Assembly: GCA_944389175.1 (NCBI GenBank) | Contig: CALXLK010000002.1 | Coordinates: forward strand, 163,083-227,082 | Direction of reading: 5' to 3' | DNA: 64,000 nucleotides | Source: an uncultured Opitutales bacterium | Lineage (GTDB): Bacteria; Verrucomicrobiota; Verrucomicrobiia; Opitutales; Intestinicryptomonadaceae | In this document: one piece after another, positions 27,026 through 35,466 of the stretch | How the letters are laid out: every line of letters starts with the position of its first letter | How positions within the stretch are numbered: the stretch's first letter is position 1 | Program-made: the position numbers and the translations under genes | Notes under the pieces: generated by a model | Told to the model about the DNA's origin: nothing | What the model saw: the letters and a program-made list of their open reading frames with translations, nothing else | Database searches by the model: none

Positions 27026-27978
27026 AATCGACTGTTGCTATAGTTGTGTTTGCTATTGGTCTTGCATTTGACTGCTTCGCCCAGAAGATAGCCTTTATTG
27101 GCGACAGGGCCCTTTGGCAGGCAAATTCCGCAATTTTTAACGGGGCAAAAAATACGGCCGCCGAACTTTCAAAGGCGGGAGGCAAAGGCATAGAGGTGGT
27201 ATATTTGCCGACTCCGGCAAACGAAGCCGAGCAGATAAGGGAACTCGGCCGGGCATATCTGGACGGATTTTCCGCCGCGATAATTGTGGCGGTTGAAAAA
27301 TCCGAGCTTTTGGACGCAAAAATATCGGAACTGGCCCGCAGCGGCTTCCTTTCGGCAACCGTAGGCGGCGGATCCAGGGCGGGTCTTGTGTGCGTCGGCA
27401 CCGATTCAAAAAAATTGGCGGCCGCGCTTAAAGAATTCGTGGCCAAGGCATCCCAGAAGGCGGAAATATTCTGTTATTTTAGCGGGGAAAAGGAGCGGAA
27501 ATTCGACATAACCGACTCTTCCGAACTCTCCGGCAAGCTCGGCTGGCGCATTGGCCCCGAGGCGTTCAAAGATGCTTTTTCAGGCAGAAGGCTTTCGGCT
27601 TTTGAATGCCGGTTTTACAGCGAGTTTGCGGCGAAAAATTCGGTGGAAATATTGCGCAGAGACAACTATTGCGAGGTGTTTTTCAACCCGTCGCTGCTTT
27701 CGGACCTCAGGCCGATAAAGCCCGACGGCGACCGCGAATTTATAATATGCGTCGGGGCTCTTCCCATAATGGAGTACTACTTGCAGACTTCCCAGATAGA
27801 CTGCTGCATATCCGACGATTTTTACGGGTGGGGAGTGTATAGTCTTAGAGCCTTGGTCGAGGAGCTCTCTAAGCCCGCCTCAAAGCGCGCAAAATTTTAC
27901 AAGAGCCTTCCGCCGATAATCACGACGAAGGAAAACAGCGCCGGCTTTTCAAGGGATTGGAAAAATTGGCTAAAATAA
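27022..27978 (+). CDS. Periplasmic solute-binding-like protein (type I fold), substrate unknown
   Basis: 318 residues with a cleavable signal peptide (MKSTVAIVVFAIGLAFDCFAQ). The mature start KIAFIGDRALWQANSAIFNGAK resembles sugar-binding proteins of the RbsB/LacI type, in which the first strand is followed by a 'GAxxAAxEL' helix; strand-helix alternation continues to about 290. The carboxyl lobe is divergent and Cys-rich (DCCISDD). No ABC permease or ATPase gene is near, so it could be a ligand sensor or carrier instead of part of an importer. Translation is coupled to the preceding gene by ATGA. Family assignment is tentative. Confidence 0.5.
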   Translation: MKSTVAIVVFAIGLAFDCFAQKIAFIGDRALWQANSAIFNGAKNTAAELSKAGGKGIEVVYLPTPANEAEQIRELGRAYLDGFSAAIIVAVEKSELLDAKISELARSGFLSATVGGGSRAGLVCVGTDSKKLAAALKEFVAKASQKAEIFCYFSGEKERKFDITDSSELSGKLGWRIGPEAFKDAFSGRRLSAFECRFYSEFAAKNSVEILRRDNYCEVFFNPSLLSDLRPIKPDGDREFIICVGALPIMEYYLQTSQIDCCISDDFYGWGVYSLRALVEELSKPASKRAKFYKSLPPIITTKENSAGFSRDWKNWLK

Positions 27979-28082
27979 CGTTGGTGGCGCCATGTCTTGC
28001 GCATTGAAATTCCGCATTTTTGCGGCTTTGCAGCTCAAAAAAAATTGAATGAATGTTGCCTGTCTTGCTCAATTTTATTTGG

Positions 28083-28110
28083 TTGACAAAGGCAAAAGGC
28101 AGTCAATATT
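28083..28110 (+). promoter_or_regulatory. Candidate promoter of the Tat-exported Gfo/Idh/MocA gene
   Basis: Consensus TTGACA at 28083, 16-base spacer, AATATT (4/6) at 28105. It lies about 58 bases upstream of the ATG at 28168. An AT-rich imperfect inverted repeat (AAAATTGA / TCAATTTT) lies just upstream, around 28044-28078. Confidence 0.5.
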
Positions 28111-28167
28111 GGTCTGCTAGCTAAGTTTCTCGTACTTACAGCAACATAATTGTAATAGAAAATAAAA

Positions 28168-29595
28168 ATGAAAATAGATAGAAGGAAATTCATAAAGACA
28201 GCCTCGACTGCCGCTGCGGCAAGCTTTGTTCTGCCGCGCTTTAGCATAGCCGAGACGAAATCGCCGAACGAAAAGCTCAATGTAGCCTTTGTCGGCGTTG
28301 GCGGCATTGGGTCTATGGCCCTCAACGGCATGAGCAGCGAAAATATCGTGGCTTTGTGCGATGTCGACTGGAAATACTCGGCGCGTGCGGCTTCGAAATA
28401 TCCAAAGGCCAAGCGCTTTACCGATTATCGCCAGATGCTTGACAAGATGGGCAAAGATATCGACGCGGTTTGCGTGTCCACGCCCGACCATTCCCACTTT
28501 AAAATAACGCTCGACAGTATGTCTGCGGGCAAGCACGTGTGCGTGCAGAAGCCGCTTGTGCACAATGTTTGGCAGTGCAGGGAGCTTCAGAAGGCCAAGG
28601 CCTATTATCCCAAGCTCAAGACGCAGATGATGAACCAGGGGCACGCGACGACGCAGATAAGAATGTTGAAGGCCTGGTACGATTTGGGAGTTGCCGGTCC
28701 GATAAGCGAGGTTTACGTCGGTTGCGGCGGTCCCTCGTGGTGGAAGGGGAAGGGAACGCCCTATTTCGTAAAGCCGAAGGTATGGCCTTTGACAAAAGAC
28801 ACCCCGCCGGAAGGCTTTGACTTTAACTTGTGGCTCAATCAGGCTCAAGAGACTTACTTCAACAAGACCTATCACCCGCTCGCCTGGCGCGGATTCTGGA
28901 ACTTCGGCACCGGCATGCTTGGCGACTGGTTCTGCCACACCGGCGACGCTCCCGTGTGGATTCTCGATTTGAAGGCTCCGTCGAAGGTCGAGCTTATAGA
29001 CCGCAAGGGCGATTACGACCCGAAGGCTTTCATACCCGATACGTCGGTGGTAAAGTGGACTTTCCCCAAGACAGACAAGCGCGGCGAGGTCGTCATGTAC
29101 TGGTGCGACGGCAACCGCGAAATGCCAAAGCCCAAGGATTGGGACAGGCCCAATCCGCCGCGCGGAGGCTGCATGATGATGTTCGGCAAAGACCACACCA
29201 TTGCAACCGGCGCCCGCCCCAATATCGATACGCGCATTTGCGGCAGAGAATTCTTCCAGAATTTCCGCAGGGAGAAGAAGGACGAGATTGCCGCAAAGAT
29301 GCCTCCGAAGGTTCGCAAAGACAGCATATATTGCGAATGGATAGACGCCATAAAAGGCGACGGCCCGGAGTGCCTGGGCAGCTTTGACTACGCCGCGCAG
29401 CTGACCGAAGTTGCCCTGTTGGGCGTTTTGGCGCAGCGTTTTGGCGGCGTCATAGAGTGGGACCACGAAAAGATGGCCTCACCGAACCGCCCCGAATTGA
29501 ACGCCTTCATAAAGGAACCCGAGCGCGCCGGATGGGAAAGCGATTCTGTAAGGCCTTGGGCTAAGAAGTCGTTTTGGAATCGCTTGTTTTCGTAA
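28168..29595 (+). CDS. Tat-exported Gfo/Idh/MocA family oxidoreductase
   Basis: 475 residues. The twin-arginine signal is MKIDRRKFIKTASTAAAAS, so the folded, cofactor-loaded protein is exported. The Rossmann domain opens VAFVGVGGIGSMAL and has the CVSTPDHSH and KHVCVQKPL segments of the family. The C-terminal domain carries WHxxxGTG-like WNFGTGMLGDWFCHTGD. It probably holds NAD(P) tightly and acts on a sugar in the periplasm. Relatives include periplasmic glucose-fructose oxidoreductase and NAD-dependent glycosidases (for example GH109), so a glycosidase is possible. The ATG follows AAATAAAA without a clear Shine-Dalgarno. A strong terminator follows, so it is likely monocistronic. Confidence 0.88.
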   Translation: MKIDRRKFIKTASTAAAASFVLPRFSIAETKSPNEKLNVAFVGVGGIGSMALNGMSSENIVALCDVDWKYSARAASKYPKAKRFTDYRQMLDKMGKDIDAVCVSTPDHSHFKITLDSMSAGKHVCVQKPLVHNVWQCRELQKAKAYYPKLKTQMMNQGHATTQIRMLKAWYDLGVAGPISEVYVGCGGPSWWKGKGTPYFVKPKVWPLTKDTPPEGFDFNLWLNQAQETYFNKTYHPLAWRGFWNFGTGMLGDWFCHTGDAPVWILDLKAPSKVELIDRKGDYDPKAFIPDTSVVKWTFPKTDKRGEVVMYWCDGNREMPKPKDWDRPNPPRGGCMMMFGKDHTIATGARPNIDTRICGREFFQNFRREKKDEIAAKMPPKVRKDSIYCEWIDAIKGDGPECLGSFDYAAQLTEVALLGVLAQRFGGVIEWDHEKMASPNRPELNAFIKEPERAGWESDSVRPWAKKSFWNRLFS

Positions 29596-29616
29596 AATAA
29601 TTTAATAAATGCAAGC

Positions 29617-29649
29617 AGATCCGGGCAATTTTGCCCGGATCTTTTTTTT
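29617..29649 (+). terminator. Intrinsic terminator after the Gfo/Idh/MocA gene
   Basis: A 12-bp stem AGATCCGGGCAA / TTGCCCGGATCT with a tiny T-rich loop, followed by eight T. It starts 22 bases after the stop codon. Confidence 0.9.
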
Positions 29650-29923
29650 AGACGTTCCGGTGGCGTATGAAGTCTCCCGGATATGAAGTAAAACCGCCTT
29701 CAAAACCCGAAAAATTCGATTTTGAGAATTGGGTTTGTGTCGGGGAAAATCTTTAAGGATATTCGATTCTTTCGGGCGCGCAATGCAACAGCCCGAGGCC
29801 TCGCGCATCATCGGCGGCAAATTCTTGCAATATCAAGGCTGATGAGGGATCAGGAGTTTTTTTGATTTTTTTTGTATTCTTGGCTGAATGCCTTTGTTTT
29901 TGTTGATTTTTTGAAAAAAAAGA
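29650..29923. other. Intergenic region
   Basis: Between the terminator and the next promoter I see no convincing gene. A 72-codon minus-strand frame runs across the terminator and has no start signal. Confidence 0.55.
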
Positions 29924-29952
29924 TTGACACCCTCATCATCGGGCTTAACAAT
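29924..29952 (+). promoter_or_regulatory. Promoter of the Tat-exported isomerase gene
   Basis: Consensus TTGACA at 29924, 17-base spacer, AACAAT (4/6) at 29947. The GTG start with its Shine-Dalgarno is 25 bases downstream, giving a short leader. Confidence 0.6.
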
Positions 29953-29976
29953 AACTTGCGTAGATGGGAGGCATTT

Positions 29977-30975
29977 GTGGTTTTGAGTAGTGGCAGAAGG
30001 CATTTTTTGAAATCTTTGGGGATTATTTTTGCGGGGTCTGCGCTGGGCTGCGCGGGCGCATCGCAGAGGGATTTGTCGTTTTTAAAATACGGTGCAAAAC
30101 GGCAATTTAAGATGAAATTTACCCCGAGGCTTGGAATGGGGTTTAAGAGCACAATAGGCTCCGACATGTTAAAGCGCCTGGAGTTTTTTCGCGACGCCGG
30201 TTTTAGAGCCGTAGAAGGGGTGGCGAATGTTTCGCACCCCGGCCAGTATTCGGAGAGCCAAAAGGACTATCAGCGACTGCTTGGCAAGCGCGCCAAAGAG
30301 CTCGGCCTTGAGGTTGGCAACGTAAGTTCCATGAACGAAAAACACGCGGCCTTAATGTGCGAGTTTGAAATTCCGGGCAAGGGCGGAAAGGTTTTTTCAA
30401 AACAGGGCGCCTACGAGGTGTTAGACGAGCGCCTCGAAAAGACGTTTGGTGTGCTTGAGCGCATAGGCTCAAAGACGTTCATAATAGGCGCCGGCGTGCG
30501 CGGGGAGAGGCTGCCGTTTTCGAGGCAGTTTGACAACGTCGTCGAATGCATGGCCTACTGCGCGGAGCGCTGCCGTAAGAAGGGGTATGTAATGGAGATT
30601 GAGCCGCTGTGCGCCAAGGCTCATCCGGGCATATTTATCGACAATGCGACTTTTGCGGGCAGAATATGCGCCCTCGTCGACAATCCTTCTTGCAGGATGC
30701 TGTTTGATACGTTCCACGAGCATGTCCAGACGGGTTCACTCGATTCTCTCGATGACGAACAGGTCTGGACGCACATAGAGTCTTTTCACATAGCCGACTC
30801 TCCCGACCGTTTTGAGCCCACCACCGGCCTTATAGATTTTCCAACAGTGCTTAAAAAGATATGGGATAGGGGCTTTCGCGGCTTTTTGGGGCTTGAGCAT
30901 CTGCAGAGCGCCCGCACGCGGGAGCGCGATATGCAAATACTCCAAATATACAGGGAATTGGACAGCCTTGTATAA
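29977..30975 (+). CDS. Tat-exported sugar phosphate isomerase/epimerase-like TIM-barrel lipoprotein
   Basis: 332 residues from GTG at 29977, chosen because GGGAGG lies 5 bases upstream; the frame is open further upstream to 29872 but passes through the promoter. The N-terminus contains a Tat motif (SGRRHFLKSLG) and a lipobox-like ALGC, so a Tat lipoprotein is likely. The xylose-isomerase-like barrel shows metal-ligand segments VMEIEPL, MLFDTFHEH, SFHIADSP and FLGLEHL. It resembles hydroxypyruvate isomerase-like proteins common in PVC bacteria. The substrate is unknown; the location outside the cytoplasm makes a phosphorylated substrate unlikely. It is followed 44 bases later by a second Tat-exported oxidoreductase. 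Confidence 0.82.
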   Translation: MVLSSGRRHFLKSLGIIFAGSALGCAGASQRDLSFLKYGAKRQFKMKFTPRLGMGFKSTIGSDMLKRLEFFRDAGFRAVEGVANVSHPGQYSESQKDYQRLLGKRAKELGLEVGNVSSMNEKHAALMCEFEIPGKGGKVFSKQGAYEVLDERLEKTFGVLERIGSKTFIIGAGVRGERLPFSRQFDNVVECMAYCAERCRKKGYVMEIEPLCAKAHPGIFIDNATFAGRICALVDNPSCRMLFDTFHEHVQTGSLDSLDDEQVWTHIESFHIADSPDRFEPTTGLIDFPTVLKKIWDRGFRGFLGLEHLQSARTRERDMQILQIYRELDSLV

Positions 30976-31019
30976 CTGGCGGGAATGTTGTCCTAAAAAA
31001 TCAAAAGTGTGTTTTAGTT

Positions 31020-32348
31020 ATGAATAGAAGAGAAGCAGTAAAAAGTATGTCGATAATGGCCGCCGCCGCGGCGGCGCCGAAGATTGCATTTTCAGATGCG
31101 CCGGAAAAATTTGCTGAAGTCGGCGCCAAGTCTCGCTTGAAAGTCGGCCTGATAGGCTGTTCAGGGCGCGGAATGGGCGCTGTGGACAACATGATGGAGG
31201 CCGCCGGCGGAGCCGTCAAAATAGTGGCCATTGCCGACTTGTTTGCCGACAGGCTCGAAGTAGCGCGCAAGTTTTTTGAGAAGCGCACCAGGCAATATCC
31301 GGAGCGCTATAAAGATGCCATCGACATTCCGCCGGAAAGGGCCTTTTTCGGGTGGGACGCCTACAAAAAACTCATCGCCGAAGATGTCGACATAGTAATA
31401 CACGCCACTCCGCCCGTATTTCGGCCGCTTCACATTCGCGCCGCTGTAGAGGCGGGCAAGCATATGTTTGTGGAAAAGCCCGCGTGCGTCGATCCTGTCC
31501 AGGCGCGCCAGCTAATGGAAATTGCCGACATGGCGGATAAAAAGTCTCTGACGATTATCCCGGGCATACAGAGGCGCTTTAGCCCCGCTTACCAGGAGTC
31601 GATAAAGCGCATGCAGGACGGCCAGATAGGCGAAATTGTGGGGGCGCAGGCATACTGGCTGAACCCGCGCTTTTTCATCCAAAACAAAGGGGAGCTTTAC
31701 GTTCCGGAAATGGATCCCGAGGAAATGGAGTATCAGATTAGGAACTGGTTTGTTTTTGCATGGACGTCGGGCGACTGCTATGTGGAGCAGCATGTGCACA
31801 ATCTTGACGTAATCCGCTGGGGCTTGGGCAGGGATCCTGTCGAGGTCAACGGAATAGGCGGGCGCCGCTGGGACATAGAATTCCCCAAAATGGGCGATCG
31901 TTTCAGCCACTTTGGCGTCGACTACGATTTTGGCGGCGGCGTGCGCTGCGCCAGCTATTCGCGCCGGGAGCAGAAGTCAAAAGACTACGTTATGGAGCGC
32001 TTTATCGGCACAAAAGGCGTGCTCGAGCTTGATTTGGGGTCTGCAACCAACCGGATTATCGGGCAAAAGCCGTGGGAATACAAGGGGCCGCGCCCCGAGC
32101 CGATAGTGCAGGAACACCGTTTTCTGCTTGATTGCCTACTCAACAACAAGCCCGTAAACATGCTCAGGGACATGATAGATTCAACCTTGATAGCCATTGC
32201 CGGCAGGGAGAGCTGCTATTGCGGCAGGAACTTCAAATATGCGTGGCTGAAGAACCGATCAAAGCTTTCTTTAGAGCCGAAAGAATGGAAATTTGGCAAG
32301 AAGCCCATAGAGGGCGTGAGACTGCCGGGCATCTACAAGTTGGTTTAA
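31020..32348 (+). CDS. Tat-exported Gfo/Idh/MocA family oxidoreductase (second copy type)
   Basis: 442 residues. The N-terminus MNRREAVKSMSIMAAAAAAPKIA is a twin-arginine signal with an Ala-rich hydrophobic part. The Rossmann domain begins LKVGLIGCSGRGMGAVD. Family segments are DIVIHATPPVF, KHMFVEKPACVD and the C-terminal YVEQHVHNLDVIRWG. Compared with the 28168 protein it is clearly a paralogue of another subfamily, not a recent duplicate. It is probably expressed with the isomerase upstream (44-base gap, no terminator seen) and ends at a strong terminator. A periplasmic NAD(P)-dependent reaction on a sugar is inferred. Confidence 0.87.
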   Translation: MNRREAVKSMSIMAAAAAAPKIAFSDAPEKFAEVGAKSRLKVGLIGCSGRGMGAVDNMMEAAGGAVKIVAIADLFADRLEVARKFFEKRTRQYPERYKDAIDIPPERAFFGWDAYKKLIAEDVDIVIHATPPVFRPLHIRAAVEAGKHMFVEKPACVDPVQARQLMEIADMADKKSLTIIPGIQRRFSPAYQESIKRMQDGQIGEIVGAQAYWLNPRFFIQNKGELYVPEMDPEEMEYQIRNWFVFAWTSGDCYVEQHVHNLDVIRWGLGRDPVEVNGIGGRRWDIEFPKMGDRFSHFGVDYDFGGGVRCASYSRREQKSKDYVMERFIGTKGVLELDLGSATNRIIGQKPWEYKGPRPEPIVQEHRFLLDCLLNNKPVNMLRDMIDSTLIAIAGRESCYCGRNFKYAWLKNRSKLSLEPKEWKFGKKPIEGVRLPGIYKLV

Positions 32349-32365
32349 TTTGCCTTGTTTTATTG

Positions 32366-32399
32366 GGGGCGCTCCAAAAAATGCGGAGCGCCCCGTTTT
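32366..32399 (+). terminator. Intrinsic terminator
   Basis: Ten-bp stem GGGGCGCTCC / GGAGCGCCCC with a 9-base loop, followed by GTTTTGTTT. It lies 18 bases after the oxidoreductase stop. Confidence 0.85.
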
Positions 32400-32509
32400 G
32401 TTTAGGCATTTTTCTTCGGCAGGCGGTCGATTTTGCGGTAGGAGGCTCACGCGGGTTTTTTAGTTGCATATGCATGCAATTTTATATTACATGGGGCGGA
32501 AAATTTTAA

Positions 32510-33658
32510 ATGGCAATGCCTATATCACAACAAAATGCCGCCTCTTTAGGAGAAGCCACTCTTGATTTTTCAGGCGGGGACGCTTTACTTAGGATTTCCG
32601 GAGACTGGATTCTTGGGGGCAGCCATACTCTTTCAAAAGAAATAATAGAAAAGCTGCCCGATGGAGTAAAGCGGCTCTCTTTTGAGGTGTCGGCGCTGGG
32701 GTCTTACGACTCTACGCTTATAAGTATGCTGCTTAGAATCATAAAGCAGGTTCAGTCGGGCGGGGCAGATATAGATTTCCGTTCGCTCCCCGATTCGGTC
32801 GTCTCAATGCTTGGCCTGGCAGTCGCCGTTCCGGAGGCCGACGCCAAGAAAACGAGCAAGCGGATAGATTTTGTCAACCGCGTCGGCGTGCGGGCGATCA
32901 ATATCATTTCCAACACCAAGGACTACATATCGTTTTTTGGAGATGTTACAATAGCCTTTTGCAAGCTCTTATGCGGGCGCGCGCGCATGCGCGGGAGCGA
33001 CCTCATGATGATAATTCAGCGCAGCGGCCCGGAGGCCCTTCCGATTGTGGCGCTTATAAGCTTTCTGGTGGGGCTTATTTTGGCGTTCGTCGGGTCGATA
33101 CAGCTTGCAAAGTACGGATCCGAGATATTTGTGGCGGATCTCGTAGGCATTGCGATGGTGCGCGAGATGGGCGCCATGATGGTAGGTGTCGTAATGAGCG
33201 GAAGAACGGGGGCCGCGTTTGCGGCGGAATTGGGCTCGATGAAGGTAAACGAAGAAATATCGGCTTTTAAAACGTTTGGAATTTCCCCGATTGAATTTCT
33301 CGTTCTACCAAGAATCATAGCGCTGGTGCTGATGTTTCCGCTGCTTACGATATTTGCGGACGTCATAGGGGCCCTTGGCGGGCTTGTCATAGGCGTTGGA
33401 ATGTTTGATGTCAGCTATGAACAATACTCCAGCAGGACGGTGGCCGCGCTAAACTTGGTGCAGATATCTACGGGCGTGGGCAAAAGCATAATATTTGGTT
33501 TAATTGTCGCCTGTATCGGGTGCAGAATGGGCATGGCCTGCCAAAACAGCTCCAGCGGAGTGGGCAGGGCGACGACTTCGAGCGTGGTGCAGAGCATAAC
33601 GTGGATTATCGTAGCCGACGCTATTTTCGCGGTGATATTTACGATTTTTGACATATGA
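32510..33658 (+). CDS. mlaE: MlaE-family lipid ABC transporter permease with N-terminal STAS domain
   Basis: 382 residues. Residues about 15-110 form a soluble domain with STAS character (LRISGDWILGG ... LSFEVSALGSYDSTLISML), like MlaB. From about 125 the MlaE permease follows, with a conserved LVGLILAFVGSIQLAKYG segment, the REMGAMMVGVVMSGRTGAAFAAE loop and five hydrophobic helices. In E. coli MlaB and MlaE are separate; the fusion places the STAS module in the inner-membrane permease. The complex MlaFED moves phospholipids between the membranes. Overlaps mlaF by ATGA. The ATG at 32510 is followed by another in-frame ATG two codons on. Confidence 0.88.
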   Translation: MAMPISQQNAASLGEATLDFSGGDALLRISGDWILGGSHTLSKEIIEKLPDGVKRLSFEVSALGSYDSTLISMLLRIIKQVQSGGADIDFRSLPDSVVSMLGLAVAVPEADAKKTSKRIDFVNRVGVRAINIISNTKDYISFFGDVTIAFCKLLCGRARMRGSDLMMIIQRSGPEALPIVALISFLVGLILAFVGSIQLAKYGSEIFVADLVGIAMVREMGAMMVGVVMSGRTGAAFAAELGSMKVNEEISAFKTFGISPIEFLVLPRIIALVLMFPLLTIFADVIGALGGLVIGVGMFDVSYEQYSSRTVAALNLVQISTGVGKSIIFGLIVACIGCRMGMACQNSSSGVGRATTSSVVQSITWIIVADAIFAVIFTIFDI

Positions 33659-34449
33659 GGGAGCGCGGCGGCATGCAAGAAGACGTATTTAAAATCGAGA
33701 ATCTGACCATGGCTTACGACGATTACACAGTCATGCAAGACCTCAATTTTACAGTCAAACGCGGCGAGATATTTTTTATAATGGGCGGCAGCGGCTGCGG
33801 AAAGAGCACTCTCCTGCGCCACATGATAGGCCTAATCCATCCGGCAAAAGGGGCCATATACTACAACGGCAAAAATTTTTCCGATGCCACCGCAGAGCAA
33901 AAACAAGACATGCTGCGCGAATTTGGCGTCCTTTATCAGGGGGGGGCTCTTTGGAGTTCCATGAGCCTGAGCGAAAATATTATGCTGCCGCTCAAGGAGT
34001 TTTCAAACATAGGCGACGCCGAGGCCGAAGATTTGGTAAACTTGAAGCTTTCTCTGGTGGGGCTTGGCGGTTTTGGGGGCTTTTATCCATCGGAGATAAG
34101 CGGCGGAATGGCAAAGAGGGCGGGGCTGGCGCGCGCCATAGCCCTCGATCCCAAAGTGCTGTTTTTCGACGAACCGAGCGCCGGGCTGGATCCGGTTTCT
34201 TCGCACCGCCTCGACGAGCTTATACTGCAGATGCGCGACTGTCTCGGCGCCACGGTAGTCATAGTCTCGCACGAACTTTCCAGCATTTTTGACATTGCCG
34301 ACAGGGCGGTGTTTTTGGACGCAAAAACAAAACGGCAGACGGCCGTAGGAGATCCGCGGCTGATGAGGGAAACCGGGCCCGACGAAGTGCGCTTCTTCCT
34401 CAACAGGGGCGCTCTCCCGGCCGGACAAAAGGAAAAGTCTCTAATATGA
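33655..34449 (+). CDS. mlaF: MlaF-type lipid ABC transporter ATP-binding protein
   Basis: 264 residues. Walker A GGSGCGKSTLLRH, signature ISGGMAKRAGLARA (the GGM-KR variant typical of MlaF) and Walker B VLFFDEPSAGLDPV are present, as is a switch His (VIVSHELSS). The ATG at 33655 overlaps the mlaE TGA; an internal ATG at 33673 is possible. It powers lipid transport with MlaE and MlaD and overlaps mlaD by ATGA. Confidence 0.92.
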   Translation: MRERGGMQEDVFKIENLTMAYDDYTVMQDLNFTVKRGEIFFIMGGSGCGKSTLLRHMIGLIHPAKGAIYYNGKNFSDATAEQKQDMLREFGVLYQGGALWSSMSLSENIMLPLKEFSNIGDAEAEDLVNLKLSLVGLGGFGGFYPSEISGGMAKRAGLARAIALDPKVLFFDEPSAGLDPVSSHRLDELILQMRDCLGATVVIVSHELSSIFDIADRAVFLDAKTKRQTAVGDPRLMRETGPDEVRFFLNRGALPAGQKEKSLI

Positions 34450-35456
34450 AAAACAATGCAAATTCTTTGGCAATAGGCATGTTTGTCTTGGGCGCGGCCT
34501 TGATAGCCGTGGCCGGGGTAATCATTTTTGGCGCCGCGAAATTCTTTGAGGACGACAAGCTTTTTGCCTCGAGATTTTCGGAGACGGTCAACGGTCTCGA
34601 CGTAGGCGCGCCGGTGAAGTTCAGGGGCGTGAAGATAGGCAAGGTTGAGCGCATTGCAATCACTTCTCCGAAAGCGGCCTGGGACAAAAAAACAGACAGG
34701 GAGGATATGGTGCTTGTGATATATTCCATAGACCTCAATCTGCTAAAAAGAAGGATGCGCGATACCGACAACGTCTCCGGCGAGGAATGGATACGCATGC
34801 GCGTCAAGGACGGCCTTAGGGCCAAGCTTAACTATCAGAGCATAGTCACGGGCATGCTGTATGTGGAGTTGGACTATCTTGAAAAACAAAATCCCGATTT
34901 GGAACTGCGCGAATCGCACGGGGTTTTGGTGATACCAAGCGAGCCTTCGGGGTTGTCGGAGCTGATGAAGAGCATGCAGGATTCCATCGCGTCGATTTCG
35001 CGCATAGATTTTGTGTCGCTTTTCAACAACGCAAACGCGCTGATTGTGAATTTGAATAAAAAGGTGACGGAGATAGACGCCAAGAATCTTACAGACACTG
35101 CGGTTTTGACCATGCGCTCGGCCGACGCATTTCTCAGGAATGCCGATTCATTGGCCTCGAGCGCCAAGGTGACGTTGGGGAATGTCGACGCCACGCTCGA
35201 CAACGTCGATTCGGCATTGGCCAGCGCCGACAAGAATCTTACGTTTTTGTCGCGCGATCTTTCCAAGACGCTTGCCGGCATAGACAGGTTTGTCGCCAAT
35301 ATCGGTTCGATGACTGACGAAAATTCCCAGCTTCGCTTCGAGCTTGTTTCGCTATTGAACACGCTCAGAAATTCCGTGAAAACGCTCGGCAATCTGGCCG
35401 ACTACATACAGCGCAATCCCAACGCTATTTTGACGGGAAAATCTCTACAACGATGA
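34446..35456 (+). CDS. mlaD: MlaD-type MCE-domain lipid-transport protein
   Basis: 336 residues. One N-terminal transmembrane segment (about 8-28) is followed by the MCE/MlaD domain (about 35-150; SETVNGLDVGAPVKFRGVKIGKV). A long alpha-helical tail with Asn/Asp/Ala-rich repeats (about 190-330: NADSLASSAKVTLGNVDATL) follows. Compared with E. coli MlaD (183 residues) the tail is an extra, as in MCE proteins of several other phyla. It forms a hexameric lipid channel on the inner-membrane complex. Confidence 0.92.
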   Translation: MKNNANSLAIGMFVLGAALIAVAGVIIFGAAKFFEDDKLFASRFSETVNGLDVGAPVKFRGVKIGKVERIAITSPKAAWDKKTDREDMVLVIYSIDLNLLKRRMRDTDNVSGEEWIRMRVKDGLRAKLNYQSIVTGMLYVELDYLEKQNPDLELRESHGVLVIPSEPSGLSELMKSMQDSIASISRIDFVSLFNNANALIVNLNKKVTEIDAKNLTDTAVLTMRSADAFLRNADSLASSAKVTLGNVDATLDNVDSALASADKNLTFLSRDLSKTLAGIDRFVANIGSMTDENSQLRFELVSLLNTLRNSVKTLGNLADYIQRNPNAILTGKSLQR

Positions 35457-35466
35457 AAGGAAAAAT

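Noticed and set aside
28117..29466. Minus-strand frame (449 codons) antisense to the Gfo/Idh/MocA gene
   Set aside because: Same reason: it mirrors codon bias and has no recognisable domain. The plus-strand gene has a Tat signal, promoter and terminator.
29602..29820. 72-codon minus-strand frame
   Set aside because: It covers the intrinsic terminator and has no start signal.
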